A stretch of 64,000 nucleotides of DNA. Origin: Taeniopygia guttata. Lineage: Eukaryota > Chordata > Aves > Passeriformes > Estrildidae. How positions within the stretch are numbered: the first letter of the stretch is position 1; the number at the start of each line of letters is the position of its first letter. Positions 44,924-56,900 of the stretch are shown here, piece after piece. The translations under genes and the position numbers were made by a program. The notes under the pieces are model-generated. The model worked only from the letters and a program-made list of their open reading frames with translations. It was not told the DNA's origin and searched no databases. The stretch lies in NCBI RefSeq assembly GCF_048771995.1, contig NC_133030.1, forward strand, positions 63,933,501 through 63,997,500. The letters are read 5' to 3'.

Positions 44924-47900
44924 ATGGCGGGGCTGGGACCCGGCCGGGACCGCTGCGGCGGCGTCTGCGACATCATCGCCACCCCCAGCCGCCGCTCCGC
45001 CTGGAGACAGCCGCCGGTGCGCTCGGTGTTCCTCAGCAGCATTCCCGCGGGGACGCTCACCCCACTGAAGCAGCTCCTGCAGGGCCGGGGCAGCGGCGCG
45101 GCTGCGGGCGGCCGCGCGTCGGGGCCGCAGCTCGGGGGGCCGGAGCGCCGGGATGGGCCCGACAGCCGGCCCGGGCCCGGTGGCGACAGCCGGCCGGGTC
45201 CGGGTCTCGACAGCCGGCCCGGCCCCGGTCTCGACAGCCGGCCCGGTCCCGGTCTCGACAGCCGGTCGGGTCCCGGTTTCGACAGCCGGCCCTGCCCGGG
45301 TCTCGACAGCCGGCCGGGTCCCGGTCTCGACAGCCGGCCCGGTCCCGGTCTCGACAGCCGGCCCGGTCCCGGTCTCGACAGCCGGCCGGGTCCCGGTGGC
45401 GACAGCCGGCCCTGCCCCGGTCTCGACAGCCGGCCGGGTCCCGGGCTCGACAGCCGGGCCGGGCCCGGTTTCGACAGCCGGGCCGGGCCCGCCGCCGAGC
45501 GGCCGCCGAAGCGGAGCCTTGCTCCGGAGCCGGCTGGGCAGGAGTCGCCGGTCACGATCTTCCAGCGGATGAAGGCACGGGCGGAGCGGCAGCGCGCTAT
45601 CGCCCCCGACGTGATCCTGACCCCCGCGGCCCCGCAGCACCGCGGCGCCCGGCCCGGAGCAGGTGAGGTGTACGAGCCCTCGGTGGCTCCATGGTGTGAA
45701 TGCCTGTGTGGATAGCTGGAATAAAGAGCGCAAAGGTGTAAACCTGGGTTTGGGTCACAGAATTTTCAGGCATCTTGTGCTGTAGTGACATCCCTGATTT
45801 TCACATTCTCCTAGACCTCTTCATTCTTTACACCAGTCCACAATGCCAGATTACAGTTATTATTAGCAGTTCTTTTTCCCCTAACGGTTTTTATTATTTT
45901 GGAGCACACTGGAGTCTCCTATTGAAAGGAAAGAGCTCTCAAAGCTGCTACCAATTGCCTTAATCCTTTCTCCTTGGAAGGCCCATGGAGAGGACAAAGC
46001 CCCTTGACACCAACACCTTGGGAAGCAATGATTGTTCCACAGCTTCTCCAGGAGAGCTGTCTCAGGTGTGAACATCTTCCCTCTGGTCCCGCTCATGGCT
46101 CTTCCAGGATCTGAGAAGAGCAGCCAGAGCCCCTTGGTGGCTGTAGAAAACATCAGCACTGGTTGCACCCCAGCTGCTGGGATTAAAAAAAGTTGGATGG
46201 TGAAGTTTTTTAGTGCTGAAATGTGTCTGTAGCAGTGCTGATGTATCTTCCCTGCTCTGTATCGTAGAGGATTCCCTCCCTTTGGGTGTCCTTCCCCTCT
46301 GCCTCGCTCTGGCTCTAATTGTTCTTTCTGTTGTGTTCATGAGTGGGTTGGACGTGTGCAACACCTTCAAAACCACCTTGTAAGTAAAAAAAATCAAACC
46401 AAAATTGCTGTAACTATTCCTTACAGTCTGTGCAGGGAAGAGAAAGGCTCATGGAACCGCGCTTGGGGTTTGAAATCCCACTGGGGTATGTTCCTGGCCT
46501 CTCCCTGCTGGCTTTTATCTCTATCCATTACATGGTGAGATCCAGTGCCCCCTCAGCAGGTTTGCAGCTGGCATCGAGCTGGATGTAACCCCTTTTTACA
46601 ATGAGGGTGGGCAGGCCCTGGCACAGAGAGGAAAGAGAGGAAAGCTGAGCAGCTGTGGCTGTCCCTCGATCCCTGGCAGTGCCCGAGGCCAGGCTGGAGC
46701 AGCCTGGGACAGTGCAAAGTGTTCCTGCCATGGCAGGGGGTGGGATGGGATTTGAGGTCCCTTCCTACTCAAACCTTTCTGGGATTCTGTGGAGATTTTT
46801 TTTTAATAAAAAGCATATAAAAGATCATATTGTCCCCACCTCCACCCCCCATGCAATGTTTTTCTTCCATAAATCTAAAGAGGGTTTTGGGGTTTGTTTG
46901 TCTGGTTGTTTTCCAGAGCCAATTTTGCCTCATGTTCCCAGGATGGAGCCCCTGGAAGAGCCCCCAGCAGAGCCTCCCGTACTGGAAACCCCCCAGAAGT
47001 TCTTCCTGCGGGTGAAGTGGCAACTGCTGCAGCAGCAGCAAGGTACTGGGGTTGCTCTGAGAGCACAAACTCCCTGCAGGCAGAGAGCCAGGGCACTGCT
47101 GAGCTTGGGAAAGCCCTCTGAGGCCATCAAGCCCAACTGTTCCCCCAGGACTCTCCCCTGTCCCCAAGTGCCACATCCACAGGGCTTTAAATCCCTCCTG
47201 GCATGGGTCTCCCCCACCCGCCAGGCAGCCTCTTCCCACGCTTAAAATCCCTAATTTTTTTGTTATTCCTTTTTTTTTTCCTTTAAATGGGCAGCTAGAA
47301 CACCTTCAACCCACACCCAGCAGAATGTTCCTCCTCCCACAACTGCAGAGAATCCCTCAGTGCAGGCTGCTGGTGCTGAGCAGCCAGGGAACCAGCCTGC
47401 CCAGGATATGGACTCTGATAAGGACGATGTGGATGTTTTCCTGGTGGAATCTATAGAAGTAGATGCTGATGGAGAAATGTCTCAAAGTACAGTGGCTACT
47501 CCTTTGCAAGTGAACTCCACCCCTTGGGAAAAGAGGGATCGGGTGAGAGGAAGGTGGGGAAATGGAGAACGTAGAGAGCTTCATGAAGACAGGAGAGAGC
47601 TGCAGCCCAGCAAAAAACCAGCTGCTCCAGCAGTGGAAAAGGCACCAGAGGCTAGTCCTGGAAAGCCTTCCAAGCGCTTCTGTAGCATCATGCTCTGCTC
47701 TCCAGTCCAAATCCCAAGGAAGCAGAAGCTGGCAGAAGAACCCAAGGCCCCTTTGGATAAACCTCCTACTGATCAACTTGCTGGCAAAGCGCACAAAGAG
47801 GTGGGAGAAAATAATCCCCGAGGGAGAATGAGAAATTCCTCTGGGCTGATAGCTGGAAGTTATTCTTTTTCTTGTCAAAAGCAAGGAACACTGAGAAGAG

Positions 47901-50900
47901 AATAAATCGTTATTCCATTAGATTTTACCAGTAAATTTTCCCGTGCAAAGGGTTCCTTTTTTTCCATGCTCCAAGATGACAGATGTTCAGGGTTTGGATT
48001 TTTTTATGTAAAAGAAGCACTTTTGGTTTAGTGTGCAGAAGCCATGGTGTGATCAAGGGCCCTGCCAGCTCCTGGCTGCCTGCTCAGATCCAGGGAGGAG
48101 AGACCTTCCCCAGCTGGGCATGAATCCATGCAGGAATGTGCTGTTGGGCAGGGAAAGGGCTTGGCTTTCCTATGGAGCATCCAGGTTCTTGATCAATTTA
48201 ACTGGAGCAGAATCTCTTCCTAGGAGAGCAGTGCTGCATCCCTGGGATTCCCTGGGCACCTGGCACAAGCACACCTGCCCAAGGCTTGGGCTTTCCTTGT
48301 TCTCTGGGGAAATCTGGGATTGCAAGGGACTTGTTCTCTTCTCCCTCACCGTGGCCTAGAGTGTTTGTTTCTGAATTAAACCAAGTTACCTTCAGGACTG
48401 AGCCGAGGATCAGATATCCTCTAATATTCCAGATTTGTAGCTTAGAAGATACTGAAAGATATATTTTTGTTATTGGATCTGATCGCTGAGGGGGCCTGGG
48501 TAATAAATACTTCTAAATGATTTATTTTCTTTTTTTTTTTCTGAAACAGAAAAACATCTGCCTGAACAGCTGGAGGATTAAAGTGCTGCCTGGAAACATG
48601 GCAATCTCTGTGTGTGGGAAAAGGAAGTAAGAACCAGTTTATTATTTAAATGTAAAGTAAACCATGGACATCAAACATGAGGTAACAGTGCAGAGCTTAG
48701 ACTTTGTCAAGGAAGAGACAATTCCTTTGTGTGGGCAAGAGGGAGGAGAGCCAGCATCCAGGGAGCTACTGGTGAACTAATTTCAGAGTCCTGTGCTGAG
48801 ATAATCAGAAAGCTTCAGAGAAATAAATCAAGTATCAAATAGCTCTGGACAGTTTGGGTTGGGGGGGACCTTAGAGTCCGTCCAGCCCCACCCCTGCCAA
48901 GGGCAGGGACACCTCCTGCTGTCCCAGGCTGCTCCAGCCCCCTCCAAGCTGGGCTGCTGTAATGAGCTGGCTTCATTCCAGCTGCTGTCCCACGGGTGGC
49001 ACCTGCAGCGGTGACATGTTCACTTTGTCCCTGCCCCAGTGTCAGGCACAGAGGCAGAGCTGTGTCATTCCAGGCTGAGAAGGAAAACTGAGCCCAGAGC
49101 ACATCCTGCCTGCGCCTGAATCCCTCAGAAAGCAGGCATCACCAGCCCTCCCTGATGCATTCCAGACTGCAATCCCTTCTGGGGGTGATTTCCGTGGTTG
49201 CTGTTGTGTCTTTTGCCAGGGACACGAATCAGCTGTGGCACAGCACCGCCGTCACCGAGCGCGTCACTCGCAACCAGGTGCAGACCTCCTCGGGAACTGT
49301 CTACCTGCTGCAGGGCAAGATAGACACAGCTGCCATGAGGAAGGAGGGTGAGCTGCTGGTTCTGAATGTCTCACAAATTACAGACTCTTTCAGCTTGCTT
49401 TGGAGCACGTGGGGTTTGTAAGGAAATGGGATTTCCACGCAGATGGAAATACAGGATTTGTTCTCCTTGCTCTGTGTGCTGCTCTGGCACGTTTGCTGGG
49501 AATGAGCTGCTTGTTTTGGGTTTTTAGTATGGAGGTGGAGAGAAGACAAGACAGAGGATTTTGGGTGTTGTCTGATCTCCTTTTTGTTCTTCATCTGCTC
49601 CATTGAAGATTTTATTACTTTCTTTGCTAAGAAGTTATATTTGTTTCTACATTAATATTCTGAGAAGGAAAAGTAGCAGCATAAGGCTTGTGAGCAGAGG
49701 GGCTCTAGTGCTGCAGAGGTTTCCTAGACCCAGGAGTGAGTGGAGTGTGCTGGATGGAATTGTCTGGGCCAGTTCCTCTGATGTTGGGGTTTCACAGGCT
49801 CTGGGGGCTCTCCTGTGCCCTGAGGGAGTGCCAGCCCTGCTGAGCTGCTCTTCATGTCCCCTGTGCTCCCCTCAGGGTTCCCCTACCACTTCATCAAGAA
49901 GTTCACCTTTGGCTTCTCCAGAAGTTGGAAGGAGTACGTGGAGGAGTTTCTTGAGGAAAGGAGGAGGTAACTTCTTTGGAGATTCTCTATCATTGCAGTG
50001 TTCTAAGTGTTCATTAAAGCTTTGCTTTTTGAGGGTATTAAGCAGAGGAATGTGAAATGTTTTAGATGTGGGCATGAAACCACTCTGCTGTTCTGGGCCA
50101 CCAGGCTCCTGCCCACCAGAGCTTCACATCCTCCCTGTTTGTTAAAGAACAGCTTCCTCAGTGGCTGTTATTTCTTGTCTCAAACTCCAAACCATCAGGA
50201 AAGAAGCAGTTCAAGATAGCTGTGGGGAGGAAGACGAGAAGAGTGACTCCGTGGGGGGAATTGATGTGTTGGAGACCACAGAAAGCTCAGCAAGGAGTGC
50301 AAAGAGACCTGCACTGAGAAACTCCACCTATGAGGTGTCGCCAGGGAATGATGAGAACATCTGTGAGTATTTAACAATCCTTTCCTTTGGAAAAGACACC
50401 TGGGGCTGGCTGGAGTGGCTTGTGGAAAGGGTTTGTTATGCTGTGTTTCTGGGAAATGGCTGTAAAGCTGTAAAGGCGCCTGCTTTGGCTCAGCCTTTGA
50501 GTGCAGTGCCTGCCTCACCACGGCACTGACAGCTCTGGGGTTTAACTCAGACTTTTCTTTGTCCAGTGGGCCTTTCCCAAACCCCATGGTGCTCTTTGTT
50601 AGTGCTGGAATCAGGTTTTCTTGCTAGCACTGTAAAAGCTTTTATGCTTTTCACTCATGACTCCCATTTATATTTCACTCTCATTTGTCTCAGTGAGCAG
50701 CATGTGACAACTTTTCTTTATCATTCTCCCTCCTCAAGTGACTTTCACAGTATTTATAACCTTCTAAGCAAAGTAAAAGTAAAAAGTTCACTACAGTAAA
50801 TTTTATCATTTGTGAAGCTTCTTACTGCAGTCCTGTTATTTCTATCGCAATGCTTTGAAAACAACTTTGGGTATGTTTTACATTTCCCTTGTAGTCCAGT

Positions 50901-53900
50901 TTAAACACAACATTGTTCCTCTTGCTTGTGAAACCCGCTAAACTGAATTTTCCATGCAGTGTTTGGGATAAAACTCTTCTTTCTTTGGGCTTTTTTTCCC
51001 TTGCAGCCATAACACCAAATTACACCCCCAGGAATGACTCGAGCAGGGTCTACACTCGCAGCGGGCGCCTCATCAAACCCCCCCTGAACTTCTGGTGTGG
51101 GCAGAGGGAGTTTGTGGATCAGAACCTGAATGTCACCATAGAAAAGGGAGGGGTGGATTACCTCAGCCTGGTAAGATCCTCTTAAGTGTGACTTAAATAG
51201 AATTATTAAACTTGGCCGGGCAGGGAACAGAACAGGTGCAGCTCTTAGAGGCAACTGAAGAGAAAGGAAATCTTGGAAACATGATCAAAGTATTAGAAAA
51301 CACAGCAAAAATAGTCTTATGTCCATATTATCAGATAATTGTGATCTCTAAATCTGATACAATGGGGAATTCTTTCTGGGGAAAAATTGGGGGTGTTTTG
51401 AAAGATAATTGTATCAGACAGGAATTTGGTGAGGTCCCACCTCAAATCCTGGGGTCCGTCCTGGGCCTTTCACTGCAACAGAGACTCTGAGGGGTTGGAG
51501 CATTTCCAGGGAAGGGAACAGAGCTGGGAAGGGGCTGGAGCCCCAGGAGCAGCTGAGGGAGCTGGGAAGGGGGCTCAGCCTGGAGAAAAGGAGATTAAAT
51601 TAGTTTTAGAGTAAATTGTTTTATTTTGAAGATGCTTAGTAGTGAAAAACCCAAAAAAAAGACCAGTTCCATCTCCAAGAAGAATCAACCAAAGGAAGTC
51701 TTGAAGACAACAGAGGAAATGCCAAAAAGCCAAAGTAAAGGTAAAAACTTTTTTTTTTTCTGTTCTCAAATTATTGATGGAATCGGTGGAATTGAGTGGG
51801 TGCTGGAGCAGTAGGGTTGGGTCTGTTAATGCAAAGAAATGATTCAAATATTTTAATGATCAACTGCTTTTTCTCTGAAGAGTCATCAGAGTAGCATTCA
51901 TGTGGAGTTTCACAGCTCCAAACAAGAGCTGTGTTTGTAAATCACTTTGTTAATTACATAACGGGGACACAGGGATTTCATTCTGGAAACTGAAATGAAG
52001 GGATTTGGACGTTTTGGAGTTCACCAATCCAGTGACCTGGAGGCCTGGCTTTGCTTTTTAACGTGGATGGAAGAAATGAAATGTTGGAAAAAAAATCTAT
52101 TAATAGAATTTTTAATAAAAATTTGGTTTTAGTAGAATTTGGGTGTTGCTAGAAGCCTGGGAAGAATGTGCAATATAAAGCAGAAGTTTCTCTCTTAAAG
52201 CAGCTGCAATGTTTCCTGCAGAAAGCTCTCTGGAGCAGAGCAGAGTTTGGGGATGTGCCTGCTCAGTCAGTAGAGTTTCGGAGAGCCCTTGAGAGCAGCT
52301 CCGAGTTTGTAGTTTGGCAGGTAACGCTGTGGAGGGGTGCAGGTCCCTGTGCTGAGCACAGCGGGACCGCCCGCGCCCCTGACGGGCTCTGCTGCCTCTT
52401 CCTTCCAGGGAAAGGCAGCGGGAGGGGAGCCACGCCCAGGGGAGACCCCAGGTCTGCCCGCAGCAGGAAGGGACGGCGCTTCCCTGTGGATGAGGAGAAG
52501 GATCCTGGAATCAGGAGCACAGAAACGAAATCCCATCTCCGTGGGGCGGCTTCCTCAAGCACCAGGGGGCTGAACAAAGGCAGCAGCAGAGCCCCGGGGG
52601 CAGCGAAGAGAGCAGCAGAGCCGAGCATGTACGAGCAGGGCTACAGGTACTCCCTCAGGTCAGCCAGGCAGCGCCTCCCGGGGACGGAGAGAGTTCTCCT
52701 CGCCGAGGAACCGTCAGAGGATGAGGAGGAGCACTCACCCAGTGAGGACAGTGAGCAGGCCAGTAAGCGCATTCCACTGGCCATCAAGAGGAAAAACGTG
52801 TCTGGATTAAAACCAGGGTCTCAAAGGCGGAAACCTTGCTCTGGCTCCAGAGATCCCCGGGATAATGCAAGCAAGTCCCGTGGCCAAAGGACAGGAAAGG
52901 CCTCCTGGAATGGGCTGGTGGGGCTGAGTGAGACTGAGTCCAGTGCTGAGTCTTCTTCTGAGTCCCCTTCTGAGGGGAAAACATCCTTTGAGTCCAGTGC
53001 TTCCCTCCTGCCTGCTCAACCCAGGAGGGCACAGGACAGAGCCAGCCAGACCAGGCTGGTCAATTCCAGCACCCAGCCTGAAACCGAGAAGGAGAAAACT
53101 CACAGCAAGGACAGGAATGCCAGAGTACCCCAGGTGAAAACAAGCCATGGAGTCTCCAGCAGTGCCAGGGCTTCCTCAGCAAAACTGAGAGAGGCAAAAG
53201 GGCAGAAATCTCTGGAACTTTTTCCAAGGGCAGCTGATGGTTGGTCTGAGAGGGAATTACAGAACCTTCACAGGTAAGGGCTCATTCTGTGTTCAGAGGA
53301 AAAGTTTCCCTTGGGCATCAAAAGGGGTTGAATGTTCTGGACTAGGGGTTTTCAGATTAATGATTTCCCAGGTTTCCTTTATGTTTTAATTCCCTATCAG
53401 AAATATTCCTTATTTAATTTCTTATTTCCTTATTTTATTCCCTATTATTCCCTAATAATAACTAGAATTATAATTCTCTATTAATTTTCTTCACAAATGA
53501 AACATCAGTATAATATGGTGAAGGCCACAGGTGAAAAGGGAGCAGGTTCCCTCCCCAAACTGCAGTAACAGGTTAAACATGGTGTGGTTTTGTGAGCAGG
53601 TTTGGTAATGGCAGGTTAACTGCAAGTGTGTTTAATTAATCCATCATCCAATTACTTAAACCACTTGGCAATATTGAATAGACACAGAGTGTAAAATGGC
53701 CAAATTTGGGTTTACCTCTTTTAGATGAGCAGGAGCTCAGGTCTGAGGGGATCTGCACAAGTGAGCAGGAAATTTATCTTGTGACACAGCTGTCAGTTGA
53801 AGGTGTTCAAATAAATTTGCCTGCTCTGAGGAAAAAACACCACAGGATCACAGAATGGTTTGGGTTAGAAGAACCTTAAATCCCACCCAGTGCCACCCCT

Positions 53901-56900
53901 GCCATGGCAGGGACATTTCCACTGTCCCAGGTGCTCCTGGTGACACCGTGTGGCACCGTGCCCTGCCTGGCAGCCCCGTGCCCTGCCTGGTGACACGGTG
54001 CCCGTGCTGTCCCTGCAGGGCCATCGCGACCTTCCCGAAGCACAGGAGCGGCTTCTGGCAGGAGGTGGCCATGGCCGTGGGGTCCCGCTCGGCCGAGGAG
54101 TGCCAGGGGAAGTACCGGGAGGAGCAGGAGGGGAGAGGCTCCAAGCAGCAGCCCAGGAAAGCCACCTCAGGAAAATCTGAGAACAAAGGTGCCAGCGTCT
54201 TCTTTCTGGGTGTTGTGTGGGTGGTAAATAATTCGGATTCAGACACTGAGTGCTGGAGCGTGTCCAGGGAAGGGAGCAGAGCTGGGAAGGGGCTGGAGCC
54301 CCAGGAGAGGCTGAGGGAGCTGGGAAGGGGGTGGAGAGTTCCTGAGGGAGCTGGGAAGGGGCTGGAGAGTTCCTGAGGGAGCTGGGAAGGGGCTGGAGAG
54401 TTCCTGAGGGAGCTGGGAAGGGGCTGGAGAATCCCTGAGGGAGCTGGGAAGGGGCTGAGCCTGGAGCAAAGGAGGCTCAGGGGGACCTTGTGGCTCTGCA
54501 CAGCTCCTGCCAGGAGGGGACAGCCGGGGGGTCGGGCTCTGCTCCAGGAACAGGGACAGGAGCAGAGGGAACGGCCTCAGGCTGGGCCAAGGCAGGCTCA
54601 GGGTGGGCACAGCAGGAATTTCTCCATGGAAAGGGAGCTCAGGGATTGGCACTGCCCAGGGAGGTTTGGAGTGCCCATCCCTGGGGGGATTTAAAAGCCC
54701 TGTGCTTGTGGCACCTGGGGACATGGGGCAGTGCTGGGGAAGGGTTGGACTGGATGGGCTGGGAGGACTTTTCCAGCCCCACCAATTCTGCTCCCATGGG
54801 ATAAATCCACAAGAGCACATCAGGGTGTGACTGTGAGCCAGGTCACCTTTTGGTGTGCAGGCTGGAGGATGCCATGAATGACTGAGGTGACAAAAACCTT
54901 TCTCTTCTTGTGGAGTTTTCCAGTTGTTGGCATGAGGGGAAGACTTTCTCTGGCCTTCACCCCTCAGGGGAAAGAGCTCATGACATCCTGAGAGGCTCCT
55001 TGAGGCCCAGCAGGTCCCAAGCTCCTTGCAGAGCTCTGTCCAGATGGGATTTGTCTTCTTGGATGCCCCATAGCTGCTGTCTCAGACAATTCCTGTTTGG
55101 ATCCTGCAGATAAGAAGGAGGCAGTGATCACTGCCAGGGTGGGCACCCTCAAGCGGAAGCTGCAGATGAGGGAGTTCCTGGAGCAGCTGCCCAAGGACAA
55201 CCACGACGACGTCTTCGCCACCACGCCCTTCCAGAAGAGGAAGGTCCAGGTAAACCTGGGCCAGCAGCACCTGTGGGACTGCCCTCCTGCTGGGTGTGCC
55301 AGGGCTGCTCCAGTCCCACCAGTACAGTCCTGGGCATCTGTGGGAATGCTTCTACAGCAGCCTTGGCTGGTGGCAGTGAGGTTGGACAGGCTGGCAGTAA
55401 TTGTAATTGTCCTTCTGAGCAGCCCTGGCCAGCTTGGAGCTTGGGATTGGAACCAGAAATGGTTGTTTGAGGGTGTGGCGGCACCAAAACCCCTCAGCCA
55501 AGTGCTGGGCAGGATCTGGAGGGGCACTCGGACCAAGGTGGAGGTGCAGGGTTGTGTCCAGTTCTGGGCAGGAGGGGACAGGGGAAGTCAGATCCAGGGC
55601 AGGGAGGAATGGAGGGACTGCTGAAGGGGGAGAGGGGCTCTGCAGGCTCAGGTGACTGACAGCTCTGAGGTGCTCTGCAGCTGCCAACACTGCGAGGGAG
55701 CCAGGACGGGGACACCGAGGACTTCACCCTCTCAGAGCTCCCCCTCACCCCCTCCTCAGGCCTCTTTCCCCCTGTGAAAACCCCACAGTGTGAGCACATC
55801 AGCCCGGGAATGCTGGTCCCCATCAACAGGTAGGCGCTCCCCCAGCAGCTCCCTGCCAGTCTTGGCACTGCCCAGGGTCCCTTTTTGTCTCTGAGACAGA
55901 TGGCTTTGGAGCTGGGACAGCAGCTCACTTCAGCCACTCCTGCGGCCTCGGTCTGCCTGGGGAAAGCTGTTCCCTGCAGCCCCGGGTGCTGCTGGAGCTG
56001 CTCAGCTCCTGCTCCCAGCCCTGGGAACAGCCTGGCTCGGCCTTCAGCCTCAGCAGAGCCTCCAGGCCCGCCCCAAGGCTTGGGGCTGTGCACCAGTACG
56101 GGGAACCCGCTGGGAACCGGAGCCAGTGGGGTTTTGTCTCCTGGGCTGGGCTGGGAAGGGGCTGGGGCTCGGTGTGACCCTGCAGTGGCACTTGCAGCCC
56201 TGCTGGTTCCCTGTGGGGCTGGGGCTCGGTGTGACCCTGCAGTGGCACTTGCAGCCCTGCTGGTTCCCTGTGGGGCTGGGGCTGGCTGTGATCCTGCAGT
56301 GGCACTTGCAGCCCTGCTGGTTCCCTGTGGGCGCTCGCTGTGATCCCGCAGTGGCACTTGCAGCCCTGCTGGTTCCCTGTGGGGCTGGGGCTGGCTGTGA
56401 CCCCGCAGTGGCACTTGCAGCCCTGCTGGTTCCCTGTGGGAGGGGGCTGGGGCTGGCTGTGACCCTGCAGTGGCACTTGCAGCCCTGCTGGTTCCCTGGG
56501 AGCTGGGGCTGGCTGGGGTCCGTGGCAGCACGCTGAGCCCTGCTCCCCTGTCCCAGGAACGACTACGACCGGCACGTGTTCCGCATGCAGAAGAACATGC
56601 AGGGCGCCCGAGGCACCTGGGACAAGGTCAAGAAGAAGATGGTAATGCTGCTTCCCCTGCCCACTGCCCACTGCCACCTGAGGCGGGCACAGCCTGGCCG
56701 GAGGAGGCAAACTCCAGGGTCACAGCCCCCTGGGTGCTCTGGAAAAAATGGGAACCCTCCCTGGGTTTGGTGTCTGCTGCTGTGGAGAGAGGTTCCTTTG
56801 TGAGAGGGGAGCTCTTCGCTTTCAGGATTAACTCCGTTGCTTTTAGTCAGGATTTGGAATTGCTTTGGAATTCCGTGATCTTTAGGTTCTTGTTAAATTC

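Larger units (their letters stand above)
43730..45670 (+). promoter_or_regulatory. CpG-rich promoter region of MIS18BP1
   Basis: CpG density rises sharply from about 43,730 through exon 1. There is no TATA box near the start codon. A CCAAT box sits at 44828-44832 (CCGCCAATCGCC), 92 bp before the ATG, beside GC boxes. This is a TATA-less CpG-island promoter, common for cell-cycle genes. The exact transcription start cannot be read from sequence. Confidence 0.7.

Noticed and set aside
44666-45733. A 355-residue minus-strand open frame opposite MIS18BP1 exon 1
   Set aside because: It is an antisense shadow of the 24-bp repeat and GC-rich flanks. The plus-strand reading matches M18BP1 at both ends.
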